This document shows, piece after piece, positions 16,034-31,032 of a stretch of DNA of 64,000 bases (the first letter of the stretch is position 1; the number at the start of each line of letters is the position of its first letter). This DNA is from Escarpia spicata. Lineage: Eukaryota; Annelida; Polychaeta; Sabellida; Siboglinidae. The stretch is taken from assembly GCA_963995525.1 (NCBI GenBank), contig CAXEFP010000887.1:620001-684000 (forward strand), written 5' to 3'. A program made the position numbers and the translations under genes. The notes beneath the pieces are model-generated. The model was not told where the DNA came from, searched no databases, and saw only the letters and a list, made by a program, of their open reading frames with translations.

Positions 16034-17581
16034 ACTGGGAATAAAACATTGTACAAATGACACTCATGATAAATAGACTGGGAATAAAACATTGTACTAC
16101 TGACACACATAATAAATAGACTGGGAATAAAACATTGTACTACTGACAAACATAATAAATAGACTGGGAATAAAACATTGTACTACTGACACTGATGATA
16201 AATAGACTGGGAATAAAACATTGTACAACTAACACACATAATAAATAGACTGGGAATAAAACATTGTACAAATGACACACATAATAAATAGACTGGGAAT
16301 AAAACATTGTACAACTGACACACATAATACATAGACTGGGAATAAAACATTGTACTACTGACACACATAATACATAGACTGGGAATGAAACATTGTACAA
16401 CTGACACACATAATAAATAGACTGGGAATGAAACATTGTACTACTGACACACATAATAAATAGACTGGGAATGAAACATTGTACAACTGACACACATAAT
16501 AAATAGACTGGGAATGAAACATTGTACTACTAACACACATAATACATAGACTGGGAATAAAACATTGTACTACTGACACACATAATAAATAGACTGGGAA
16601 TAAAACATCGTACAACTGACACACATAATAAATAGACTGGGAATAAAACATTGTACAACTGACACACATAATAAATAGACTGGGAATAAAACATTGTACT
16701 ACTGACACACATAATAAATAGACTGGGAATGAAACATTGTACAACTGACACACATAATAAATAGACTGGGAATGAAACATTGTACAACTGACACTCATGA
16801 TAACTAGACTGGGAATGAAACATTGTACTACTGACACACATAATAAATAGACTGGGAATAAAACATTGTACTACTGACACTCATGATAAATAGACTGGGA
16901 ATAAAACATTGTACTACTGACACACATAATAAATAGACTGGGAATAAAACATTGTACTACTGACACACATAATAAATAGACTGGGAATAAAACATTGTAC
17001 AACTGACACACATAATACATAGACTGGGAATAAAACATTGTACTACTGACACACATAATACATAGACTGGGAAGGAAACATTGTACAACTGACACACATA
17101 ATAAATAGACTGAGAATGAAATATTGTACTACTGACACACATAATAAATAGACTGGGAATGAAACATTGTACAACTGACACACATAATAAATAGACTGGG
17201 AATAAAACATTGTACTTCTAACACACATAATACATAGACTGGGAATAAAACATTGTACTACTGACACACATAATACATAGACTGGGAATAAAATATCGTA
17301 CAACTGACACACATAATAAATAGACTGGGAATAAAACATTGTACTACTGACACTCATGATAAATAGACTGGGAATAAAACATTGTACTACTGACACACAT
17401 AATACATAGACTGGGAATAAAACATTGTACAACTGACACTCATGATAAATAGACTGGGAATAAAACATTGTACTATTGACACACATAATAAATAGACTGG
17501 GAATAAAATATTGTACTACTGACACTCATGATAAATAGACTGGGAATAAAACATTGTACTACTGACACACATAATAAATAG
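16034..17581. repeat. 36-monomer tandem duplication, unit 2
   Basis: This is the second unit of the pair starting at 14,486. The match continues 23 bases past the unit before differing at monomer position 18 (17,605). A private 17 A>T change, in TACTTCTAAC near 17,217, marks this unit. The right part is also the left part of the longer block that recurs at 21,004. Confidence 0.88.
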
Positions 17582-18720
17582 ACTGGGAATAAAACATTGT
17601 ACAACTGACACACATAATAAATAGACTGGGAATAAAACATTGTATAACTGACACACATAATAAATAGGCTGGGAATAAAACATTGTACAACTGACACACA
17701 TAATAAATAGACTGGGAATAAAACATTGTACGACTGACACTCATGATAAATAGACTGGGAATAAAACATTGTACTACTGACACACATAATAAATATACTG
17801 GGAATAAAACATTGTTCAAATGACACTCATGATAAATAGACTGGGAATAAAACATTGTACTACTGACACACATAATAAATAAACTGGGAATAAAACATTG
17901 TACAACTGACACACATAATAAATAGACTGGGAATAAAACATTGTACAACTGACACTCATGATAAATAGACTGGGAATAAAACATTGTACTATTGACACAC
18001 ATAATAAATAGACTGGGAATAAAATATTGTACTACTGACACTCATGATAAATAGACTGGGAATAAAACATTGTACTACTGACACACATAATAAATAGACT
18101 GGGAATAAAACATTGTACAACTGACACACATAATAAATAGACTGGGAATAAAACATTGTATAACTGACACACATAATAAATAGGCTGGGAATAAAACATT
18201 GTACAACTGACACACATAATAAATAGACTGGGAATAAAACATTGTACGACTGACACTCATGATAAATAGACTGGGAATAAAACATTGTACTACTGACACA
18301 CATAATAAATATACTGGGAATAAAACATTGTACAAATGACACTCATGATAAATAGACTGGGAATAAAACATTGTACTACTGACACACATAATAAATAAAC
18401 TGGGAATAAAACATTGTACAACTGACACACATAATAAATAGACTGGGAATAAAACATTGTACAACTGACACTCATGATAAATAGACTGGGAATAAAACAT
18501 TGTACTACTGACACACATAATAAATAGACTGGGAATAAAACATTGTACTACTGACACACATAATAAATAGACTGGGAATAAAACATTGTACTACTGACAC
18601 TGATGATAAATAGACTGGGAATAAAACATTGTACAACTAACACACATAATAAATAGACTGGGAATAAAACATTGTACAACTGACACACATAATAAATAGA
18701 CTGGGAATAAAACATTGTAC
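16059..18720. repeat. Higher-order block, copy 1 of a 115-monomer-offset pair
   Basis: This segment matches 21,004-23,665 at 4,945 bp (115 x 43), about 62 monomers in unbroken register. Shared rare markers are 24 C>A (16,149 and 21,094), CTAG (16,799 and 21,744), ACTGAG (17,109 and 22,054) and TTCAAATGAC with 14 A>T (17,815 and 22,760). It ends where the copies differ at position 16 (18,721 and 23,666). Confidence 0.84.
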
Positions 18721-21003
18721 AACTGACACACATAATACATAGACTGGGAATAAAACATTGTACTACTGACACACATAATAAATAGACTGGGAATAAAACA
18801 TCGTACAACTGACACACATAATAAATAGACTGGGAATAAAACATTGTACTACTGACACTCATGATAAATAGACTGGGAATAAAACATTGTACTACTGACA
18901 CACATAATACATAGACTGGGAATAGAACATTGTACAACTGACACTCATGATAAATAGACTGGGAATGAAACATTGTACTACTGACACACATAATAAATAG
19001 ACTGGGAAAGAAACATTGTACAACTGACACACATAATAAATAGACTGGGAATGAAACATTGTACTACTAACACACATAATACATAGACTGGGAATAAAAC
19101 ATTGTACTACTGACACACATAATAAATAGACTGGGAATAAAACATCGTACAACTGACACACATAATAAATAGACTGGGAATAAAACATTGTACTACTGAC
19201 ACTCATGATAAATAGACTGGGAATAAAACATTGTACTACTGACACACATAATACATAGACTGGGAATAAAACATTGTACAACTGACACACATAATAAATA
19301 GACTGGGAATGAAACATTGTACTACTGACACACATAATAAATAGACTGGGAATGAAACATTGTACAACTGACACACATAATAAATAGACTGGGAATGAAA
19401 CATTGTACTACTAACACACATAATACATAGACTGGGAATAAAACATTGTACTACTGACACACATAATAAATAGACTGGGAATAAAACATTGTACTACTGA
19501 CACACATAATAAATAGACTGGGAATAAAACATTGTACTACTGACACTGATGATAAATAGACTGGGAATAAAACATTGTACAACTAACACACATAATAAAT
19601 AGACTGGGAATAAAACATTGTACAACTGACACACATAATAAATAGACTGGGAATAAAACATTGTACTACTGACACTCATGATAAATAGACTGGGAATAAA
19701 ACATTGTACTACTGACACACATAATACATAGACTGGGAATAGAACATTGTACAACTGACACTCATGATAAATAGACTGGGAATGAAACATTGTACTACTG
19801 ACACACATAATAAATAGACTGGGAAAGAAACATTGTACAACTGACACACATAATAAATAGACTGGGAATAAAACATTGTACTACTGACACTCATGATAAA
19901 TAGACTGGGAATAAAACATTGTACTACTGACACACATAATAAATAGACTGGGAATAAAACATTGTACAACTGACACACATAATAAATAGACTGGGAATAA
20001 AACATTGTACTACTGACACTCATGATAAATAGACTGGGAATAAAACATTGTACTACTGACACACATAATACATAGACTGGGAATAGAACATTGTACAACT
20101 GACACTCATGATAAATAGACTGGGAATGAAACATTGTACTACTGACACACATAATAAATAGACTGGGAAAGAAACATTGTACAACTGACACACATAATAA
20201 ATAGACTGGGAATGAAACATTGTACTACTAACACACATAATACATAGACTGGGAATAAAACATTGTACAACTGACACACATAATAAATAGACTGGGAATG
20301 AAACATTGTACTACTGACACACATAATAAATAGACTGGGAATGAAACATTGTACAACTGACACACATAATAAATAGACTGGGAATGAAACATTGTACTAC
20401 TGACACACATAATAAATAGACTGGGAATGAAACATTGTACAACTGACACACATAATAAATAGACTGGGAATGAAACATTGTACTACTAACACACATAATA
20501 CATAGACTGGGAATAAAACATTGTACTACTGACACACATAATACATAGACTGGGAATAAAATATCGTACAACTGACACACATAATAAATAGACTGGGAAT
20601 AAAACATTGTACTACTGACACTCATGATAAATAGACTGGGAATAAAACATTGTACTACTGACACACATAATACATAGACTGGGAATAAAACATTGTACAA
20701 CTGACACTCATGATAAATAGACTGGGAATAAAACATTGTACTATTGACACACATAATAAATAGACTGGGAATAAAATATTGTACTACTGACACTCATGAT
20801 AAATATACTGGGAATAAAACATTGTACTACTGACACACATAATAAATAGACTGGGAATAAAACATTGTACAACTGACACACATAATAAATAGACTGGGAA
20901 TAAAACATTGTATAACTGACACACATAATAAATAGGCTGGGAATAAAACATTGTACAACTGACACACATAATAAATAGACTGGGAATAAAATATTGTACG
21001 ACT
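18721..21003. repeat. Locally rearranged satellite stretch with short-interval duplications
   Basis: No long partner was traced for this stretch. It is a mosaic of short blocks. The GGGAAAGAAAC monomer (3 T>A with 4 A>G) appears three times, with GGG at 19,004, 19,821 and 20,165, spaced 19 and 8 monomers apart. The segment starting near 19,494 recurs five monomers later, near 19,709. The pattern suggests several small unequal exchanges in one place. Confidence 0.7.
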
Positions 21004-23665
21004 GACACTCATGATAAATAGACTGGGAATAAAACATTGTACTACTGACACACATAATAAATAGACTGGGAATAAAACATTGTACTACTGACAAACATAA
21101 TAAATAGACTGGGAATAAAACATTGTACTACTGACACTGATGATAAATAGACTGGGAATAAAACATTGTACAACTAACACACATAATAAATAGACTGGAA
21201 ATAAAACATTGTACAAATGACACACATAATAAATAGACTGGGAATAAAACATTGTACAACTGACACACATAATACATAGACTGGGAATAAAACATTGTAC
21301 TACTGACACACATAATACATAGACTGGGAATGAAACATTGTACAACTGACACACATAATAAATAGACTGGGAATGAAACATTGTACTACTGACACACATA
21401 ATAAATAGACTATGAATGAAACATTGTACAACTGACACACATAATAAATAGACTGGGAATGAAACATTGTACTACTAACACACATAATACATAGACTGGG
21501 AATAAAACATTGTACTACTGACACACATAATAAATAGACTGGGAATAAAACATCGTACAACTGACACACATAATAAATAGACTGGGAATAAAACATTGTA
21601 CAACTGACACACATAATAAATAGACTGGGAATAAAACATTGTACTACTGACACACATAATAAATAGACTGGGAATGAAACATTGTACAACTGACACACAT
21701 AATAAATAGACTGGGAATGAAACATTGTACAACTGACACTCATGATAACTAGACTGGGAATGAAACATTGTACTACTGACACACATAATAAATAGACTGG
21801 GAATAAAACATTGTACTACTGACACTCATGATAAATAGACTGGGAATAAAACATTGTACTACTGACACACATAATAAATAGACTGGGAATAAAACATTGT
21901 ACTACTGACACACATAATAAATAGACTGGGAATAAAACATTGTACAACTGACACACATAATACATAGACTGGGAATAAAACATTGTACTACTGACACACA
22001 TAATACATAGACTGGGAAGGAAACATTGTACAACTGACACACATAATAAATAGACTGAGAATGAAATATTGTACTACTGACACACATAATAAATAGACTG
22101 GGAATGAAACATTGTACAACTGACACACATAATAAATAGACTGGGAATAAAACATTGTACTACTAACACACATAATACATAGACTGGGAATAAAACATTG
22201 TACTACTGACACACATAATACATAGACTGGGAATAAAATATCGTACAACTGACACACATAATAAATAGACTGGGAATAAAACATTGTACTACTGACACTC
22301 ATGATAAATAGACTGGGAATAAAACATTGTACTACTGACACACATAATACATAGACTGGGAATAAAACATTGTACAACTGACACTCATGATAAATAGACT
22401 GGGAATAAAACATTGTACTATTGACACACATAATAAATAGACTGGGAATAAAATATTGTACTACTGACACTCATGATAAATAGACTGGGAATAAAACATT
22501 GTACTACTGACACACATAATAAATAGACTGGGAATAAAACATTGTACAACTGACACACATAATAAATAGACTGGGAATAAAACATTGTATAACTGACACA
22601 CATAATAAATAGGCTGGGAATAAAACATTGTACAACTGACACACATAATAAATAGACTGGGAATAAAACATTGTACGACTGACACTCATGATAAATAGAC
22701 TGGGAATAAAACATTGTACTACTGACACACATAATAAATATACTGGGAATAAAACATTGTTCAAATGACACTCATGATAAATAGACTGGGAATAAAACAT
22801 TGTACTACTGACACACATAATAAATAAACTGGGAATAAAACATTGTACAACTGACACACATAATAAATAGACTGGGAATAAAACATTGTACAACTGACAC
22901 TCATGATAAATAGACTGGGAATAAAACATTGTACTATTGACACACATAATAAATAGACTGGGAATAAAATATTGTAATACTGACACTCATGATAAATAGA
23001 CTGGGAATAAAACATTGTACTACTGACACACATAATAAATAGACTGGGAATAAAACATTGTACAACTGACACACATAATAAATAGACTGGGAATAAAACA
23101 TTGTATAACTGACACACATAATAAATAGGCTGGGAATAAAACATTGTACAACTGACACACATAATAAATAGACTGGGAATAAAACATTGTACGACTGACA
23201 CTCATGATAAATAGACTGGGAATAAAACATTGTACTACTGACACACATAATAAATATACTGGGAATAAAACATTGTACAAATGACACTCATGATAAATAG
23301 ACTGGGAATAAAACATTGTACTACTGACACACATAATAAATAAACTGGGAATAAAACATTGTACAACTGACACACATAATAAATAGACTGGGAATAAAAC
23401 ATTGTACAACTGACACTCATGATAAATAGACTGGGAATAAAACATTGTACTACTGACACACATAATAAATAGACTGGGAATAAAACATTGTACTACTGAC
23501 ACACATAATAAATAGACTGGGAATAAAACATTGTACTACTGACACTGATGATAAATAGACTGGGAATAAAACATTGTACAACTAACACACATAATAAATA
23601 GACTGGGAATAAAACATTGTACAACTGACACACATAATAAATAGACTGGGAATAAAACATTGTAC
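21004..23665. repeat. Higher-order block, copy 2 of a 115-monomer-offset pair
   Basis: This is the second copy of 16,059-18,720. Private changes include a 43 G>A (TGGAAAT) near 21,199, CTATGAATG near 21,410, and 15 C>A giving TTGTAATACTG near 22,976. The last of these is carried on into later copies at 24,480, 25,813, 27,318 and 31,618, which dates those copies as descendants of this one or of a shared source. Confidence 0.84.
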
Positions 23666-24577
23666 TACTAACACACATAATACATAGACTGGGAATAAAA
23701 CATTGTACTACTGACACACATAATACATAGACTGGGAATAAAATATCGTACAACTGACACACATAATAAATAGACTGGGAATAAAACATTGTACTACTGA
23801 CACTCATGATAAATAGACTGGGAATAAAACATTGTACTACTGACACACATAATACACAGACTGGGAATAAAACATTGTACAACTGACACTCATGATAAAT
23901 AGACTGGGAATAAAACATTGTACTATTGACACACATAATAAATAGACTGGGAATAAAATATTGTACTACTGACACTCATGATAAATAGACTGGGAATAAA
24001 ACATTGTACTACTGACACACATAATAAATAGACTGGGAATAAAACATTGTACAACTGACACACATAATAAATAGACTGGGAATAAAACATTGTATAACTG
24101 ACACACATAATAAATAGGCTGGGAATAAAACATTGTACAACTGACACACATAATAAATAGACTGGGAATAAAACATTGTACGACTGACACTCATGATAAA
24201 TAGACTGGGAATAAAACATTGTACTACTGACACACATAATAAATATACTGGGAATAAAACATTGTTCAAATGACACTCATGATAAATAGACTGGGAATAA
24301 AACATTGTACTACTGACACACATAATAAATAAACTGGGAATAAAACATTGTACAACTGACACACATAATAAATAGACTGGGAATAAAACATTGTACAACT
24401 GACACTCATGATAAATAGACTGGGAATAAAACATTGTACTATTGACACACATAATAAATAGACTGGGAATAAAATATTGTAATACTGACACTCATGATAA
24501 ATAGACTGGGAATAAAACATTGTACTACTGACACACATAATAAATAGACTGGGAATAAAACATTGTACAACTGACAC
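21831..24577. repeat. 66-monomer higher-order repeat, copy 1
   Basis: About 2,747 bp match 24,669-27,415 at 2,838 bp (66 x 43), so the copies are nearly adjacent. Every diagnostic monomer checked keeps this offset (ACTGAG 22,054 and 24,892; TTCAAA 22,760 and 25,598, and 24,265 and 27,103). Within the copy, 22.4-23.1 kb also repeats at 23.9-24.5 kb with a 35-monomer offset, so the repeat is nested. A private TACACAG lies near 23,853. Confidence 0.86.
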
Positions 24578-24668
24578 TCATGATAAATAGACTGGGAATA
24601 AAACATTGTACTACTGACACACATAATAAATAGACTGGGAATAAAACATTGTACTACTGACACACATA

Positions 24669-27415
24669 ATAAATAGACTGGGAATAAAACATTGTACTAC
24701 TGACACACATAATAAATAGACTGGGAATAAAACATTGTACTACTGACACACATAATAAATAGACTGGGAATAAAACATTGTACAACTGACACACATAATA
24801 CATAGACTGGGAATAAAACATTGTACTACTGACACACATAATACATAGACTGGGAAGGAAACATTGTACAACTGACACACATAATAAATAGACTGAGAAT
24901 GAAATATTGTACTACTGACACACATAATAAATAGACTGGGAATGAAACATTGTACAACTGACACACATAATAAATAGACTGGGAATAAAACATTGTACTA
25001 CTAACACACATAATACATAGACTGGGAATAAAACATTGTACTACTGACACACATAATACATAGACTGGGAATAAAATATCGTACAACTGACACACATAAT
25101 AAATAGACTGGGAATAAAACATTGTACTACTGACACTCATGATAAATAGACTGGGAATAAAACATTGTACTACTGACACACATAATACATAGACTGGGAA
25201 TAAAACATTGTACAACTGACACTCATGATAAATAGACTGGGAATAAAACATTGTACTATTGACACACATAATAAATAGACTGGGAATAAAATATTGTACT
25301 ACTGACACTCATGATAAATAGACTGGGAATAAAACATTGTACTACTGACACACATAATAAATAGACTGGGAATAAAACATTGTACAACTGACACACATAA
25401 TAAATAGACTGGGAATAAAACATTGTATAACTGACACACATAATAAATAGGCTGGGAATAAAACATTGTACAACTGACACACATAATAAATATACTGGGA
25501 ATAAAACATTGTACGACTGACACTCATGATAAATAGACTGGGAATAAAACATTGTACTACTGACACACATAATAAATATACTGGGAATAAAACATTGTTC
25601 AAATGACACTCATGATAAATAGACTGGGAATAAAACATTGTACTACTGACACACATAATAAATAAACTGGGAATAAAACATTGTACAACTGACACACATA
25701 ATAAATAGACTGGGAATAAAACATTGTACAACTGACACTCATGATAAATAGACTGGGAATAAAACATTGTACTATTGACACACATAATAAATAGACTGGG
25801 AATAAAATATTGTAATACTGACACTCATGATAAATAGACTGGGAATAAAACATTGTACTACTGACACACATAATAAATAGACTGGGAATAAAACATTGTA
25901 CAACTGACACACATAATAAATAGACTGGGAATAAAACATTGTATAACTGACACACATAATAAATAGGCTGGGAATAAAACATTGTACAACTGACACACAT
26001 AATAAATAGACTGGGAATAAAACATTGTACGACTGACACTCATGATAAATAGACTGGGAATAAAACATTGTACTACTGACACACATAATAAATATACTGG
26101 GAATAAAACATTGTACAAATGACACTCATGATAAATAGACTGGGAATAAAACATTGTACTACTGACACACATAATAAATAAACTGGGAATAAAACATTGT
26201 ACAACTGACACACATAATAAATAGACTGGGAATAAAACATTGTACAACTGACACTCATGATAAATAGACTGGGAATAAAACATTGTACTACTGACACACA
26301 TAATAAATAGACTGGGAATAAAACATTGTACTACTGACACACATAATAAATAGACTGGGAATAAAACATTGTACTACTGACACTGATGATAAATAGACTG
26401 GGAATAAAACATTGTACAACTAACACACATAATAAATAGACTGGGAATAAAACATTGTACAACTGACACACATAATAAATAGACTGGGAATAAAACATTG
26501 TACTACTAACACACATAATACATAGACTGGGAATAAAACATTGTACTACTGACACACATAATACATAGACTGGGAATAAAATATCGTACAACTGACACAC
26601 ATAATAAATAGACTGGGAATAAAACATTGTACTACTGACACTCATGATAAATAGACTGGGAATAAAACATTGTACTACTGACACACATAATACATAGACT
26701 GGGAATAAAACATTGTACAACTGACACTCATGATAAATAGACTGGGAATAAAACATTGTACTATTGACACACATAATAAATAGACTGGGAATAAAATATT
26801 GTACTACTGACACTCATGATAAATAGACTGGGAATAAAACATTGTACTACTGACACACATAATAAATAGACTGGGAATAAAACATTGTACAACTGACACA
26901 CATAATAAATAGACTGGGAATAAAACATTGTATAACTGACACACATAATAAATAGGCTGGGAATAAAACATTGTACAACTGACACACATAATAAATAGAC
27001 TGGGAATAAAACATTGTACGACTGACACTCATGATAAATAGACTGGGAATAAAACATTGTACTACTGACACACATAATAAATATACTGGGAATAAAACAT
27101 TGTTCAAATGACACTCATGATAAATAGACTGGGAATAAAACATTGTACTACTGACACACATAATAAATAAACTGGGAATAAAACATTGTACAACTGACAC
27201 ACATAATAAATAGACTGGGAATAAAACATTGTACAACTGACACTCATGATAAATAGACTGGGAATAAAACATTGTACTATTGACACACATAATAAATAGA
27301 CTGGGAATAAAATATTGTAATACTGACACTCATGATAAATAGACTGGGAATAAAACATTGTACTACTGACACACATAATAAATAGACTGGGAATAAAACA
27401 TTGTACAACTGACAC
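24669..27415. repeat. 66-monomer higher-order repeat, copy 2
   Basis: This is the second copy of 21,831-24,577, with only a handful of differences noticed. One is a 37 G>T change near 25,493 that is absent from copy 1. It ends at a change from the 25 A, 29 A monomer type here to the 25 T, 29 G type in copy 1. Confidence 0.86.
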
Positions 27416-28356
27416 ACATAATAAATAGACTGGGAATAAAACATTGTATAACTGACACACATAATAAATAGGCTGGGAATAAAACATTGTACAACTGACA
27501 CACATAATAAATAGACTGGGAATAAAACATTGTACGACTGACACTCATGATAAATAGACTGGGAATAAAACAGTGTACTACTGACACACATAATAAATAT
27601 ACTGGGAATAAAACATTGTACAAATGACACTCATGATAAATAGACTGGGAATAAAACATTGTACTACTGACACACATAATAAATAAACTGGGAATAAAAC
27701 ATTGTACAACTGACACACATAATAAATAGACTGGGAATAAAACATTGTACAACTGACACTCATGATAAATAGACTGGGAATAAAACATTGTACTACTGAC
27801 ACACATAATAAATAGACTGGGAATAAAACATTGTACTACTGACACACATAATAAATAGACTGGGAATAAAACATTGTACTACTGACACTGATGATAAATA
27901 GACTGGGAATAAAACATTGTACAACTAACACACATAATAAATAGACTGGGAATAAAACATTGTACAACTGACACACATAATAAATAGACTGGGAATAAAA
28001 CATTGTACAACTGACACACATAATACATAGACTGGGAATAAAACATTGTACTACTGACACACATAATAAATAGACTGGGAATAAAACATCGTACAACTGA
28101 CGCACATAATAAATAGACTGGGAATAAAACATTGTACTACTGACACTCATGATAAATAGACTGGGAATAAAACATTGTACTACTGACACACATAATACAT
28201 AGACTGGGAATAGAACATTGTACAACTGACACTCATGATAAATAGACTGGGAATGAAACATTGTACTACTGACACACATAATAAATAGACTGGGAAAGAA
28301 ACATTGTACAACTGACACACATAATAAATAGACTGGGAATGAAACATTGTACTACT
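26733..28356. repeat. Higher-order block, copy 1 of a 100-monomer-offset pair
   Basis: This 1,624-bp segment matches 31,033-32,656 at exactly 4,300 bp (100 x 43). It contains TTCAAA (27,103 and 31,403) and the first ACGCAC monomer (23 A>G, 28,101 and 32,401). The right end is sharp: the next monomer here has 20-21 GA>AT (ACTATCACAC), while the partner has GA followed by the 25 T, 29 G type. Confidence 0.84.
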
Positions 28357-28526
28357 ATCACACATAATACATAGACTGGGAATAAAACATTGTACTACTG
28401 ACACACATAATAAATAGACTGGGAATGAAACATTGTACTACTATCACACATAATACATAGACTGGGAATAAAACATTGTACTACTGACACACATAATAAA
28501 TAGACTGGGAATAAAACATCGTACAA
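28355..28526. repeat. Two-monomer tandem duplication carrying a private variant
   Basis: The ACTATCACAC monomer (20-21 GA>AT) occurs here twice, 86 bp apart (near 28,355 and 28,441), and I saw it nowhere else. The monomer following each copy is also shared. A recent duplication of two monomers explains the pattern most simply. Confidence 0.72.
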
Positions 28527-29054
28527 CTGACACACATAATAAATAGACTGGGAATAAAACATTGTACTACTGACACTCATGATAAATAGACTGGGAATAA
28601 AACATTGTACTATTGACACACATAATAAATAGACTGGGAATAAAACATTGTACTACTGACACTCATGATAAATAGACTGGGAATAAAACATTGTACTACT
28701 GACACACATAATAAATAGACTGGGAATAAAACATTGTACAACTGACACACATAATAAATAGACTGGGAATAAAACATTGTATAACTGACACACATAATAA
28801 ATAGGCTGGGAATAAAACATTGTACAACTGACACACATAATAAATAGACTGGGAATAAAACATTGTACGACTGACACTCATGATAAATAGACTGGGAATA
28901 AAACATTGTACTACTGACACACATAATAAATAGACTGGGAATAAAACATTGTACAACTGACACTCATGATAAATAGACTGGGAATAAAACATTGTACTAC
29001 TGACACACATAATAAATAGACTGGGAATAAAACATTGTACTACTGACACACATA

Positions 29055-30275
29055 ATAAATAGACTGGGAATAAAACATTGTACTACTGACACTGATGATA
29101 AATAGACTGGGAATAAAACATTGTACAACTAACACACATAATAAATAGACTGGGAATAAAACATTGTACAACTGACACACATAATAAATAGACTGGGAAT
29201 AAAACATTGTACAACTGACACACATAATACATAGACTGGGAATAAAACATTGTACTACTGACACACATAATACATAGACTGGGAATGAAACATTGTACAA
29301 CTGACACACATAATAAATAGACTGGGAATGAAACATTGTACTACTGACACACATAATAAATAGACTGGGAATGAAACATTGTACAACTGACACACATAAT
29401 AAATAGACTGGGAATGAAACATTGTACTACTAACACACATAATACATAGACTGGGAATAAAACATTGTACTACTGACACACATAATAAATAGACTGGGAA
29501 TAAAACATTGTAATACTTACACACATAATAAATAGACTGGGAATAAAACATTGTACTACTGACACTGATGATAAATAGACTGGGAATAAAACATTGTACA
29601 ACTAACACACATAATAAATAGACTGGGAATAAAACATTGTACAACTGACACACATAATACATAGACTGGGAATAAAACATTGTACTACTGACACACATAA
29701 TACATAGACTGGGAATGAAACATTGTACAACTGACACACATAATAAATAGACTGGGAATGAAACATTGTACTACTGACACACATAATAAATAGACTGGGA
29801 ATGAAACATTGTACAACTGACACACATAATAAATAGACTGGGAATGAAACATTGTACTACTAACACACATAATACATAGACTGGGAATAAAACATTGTAC
29901 TACTGACACACATAATACATAGACTGGGAATAAAATATCGTACAACTGACACACATAATAAATAGACTGGGAATAAAACATTGTACTACTGACACTCATG
30001 ATAAATAGACTGGGAATAAAACATTGTACTACTGACACACATAATACATAGACTGGGAATAAAACATTGTACAACTGACACTCATGATAAATAGACTGGG
30101 AATAAAACATTGTACTATTGACACACATAATAAATAGACTGGGAATAAAATATTGTACTACTGACACTCATGATAAATATACTGGGAATAAAACATTGTA
30201 CTACTGACACACATAATAAATAGACTGGGAATAAAACATTGTACAACTGACACACATAATAAATAGACTGGGAAT
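29055..30275. repeat. Higher-order block recurring 85 monomers downstream
   Basis: This segment matches 32,710-33,930 at 3,655 bp (85 x 43), including the leftmost TAATACTTAC monomer (29,511 and 33,166). An overlapping segment, 29,218-31,061, matches 36,098-37,941 at 6,880 bp (160 x 43). The two overlapping partners show that this stretch was copied more than once with different end points. Confidence 0.82.
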
Positions 30276-31032
30276 AAAACATTGTATAACTGACACACAT
30301 AATAAATAGGCTGGGAATAAAACATTGTACAACTGACACACATAATAAATAGACTGGGAATAAAATATTGTACGACTGACACTCATGATAAATAGACTGG
30401 GAATAAAACATTGTACTACTGACACACATAATAAATATACTGGGAATAAAACATTGTACAAATGACACTCATGATAAATAGACTGGGAATAAAACATTGT
30501 ACTACTGACACACATAATAAATAGACTGGGAATAAAACATTGTACTACTGACAAACATAATAAATAGACTGGGAATAAAACATTGTACTACTGACACTGA
30601 TGATAAATAGACTGGGAATAAAACATTGTACAACTAACACACATAATAAATAGACTGGGAATAAAACATTGTACAAATGACACACATAATAAATAGACTG
30701 GGAATAAAACATTGTACAACTGACACACATAATACATAGACTGGGAATAAAACATTGTACTACTGACACACATAATACATAGACTGGGAATGAAACATTG
30801 TACAACTGACACACATAATAAATAGACTGGGAATGAAACATTGTACTACTGACACACATAATAAATAGACTGGGAATGAAACATTGTACAACTGACACAC
30901 ATAATAAATAGACTGGGAATGAAACATTGTACTACTAACACACATAATACATAGACTGGGAATAAAACATTGTACTACTGACACACATAATAAATAGACT
31001 GGGAATAAAACATCGTACAACTGACACACATA

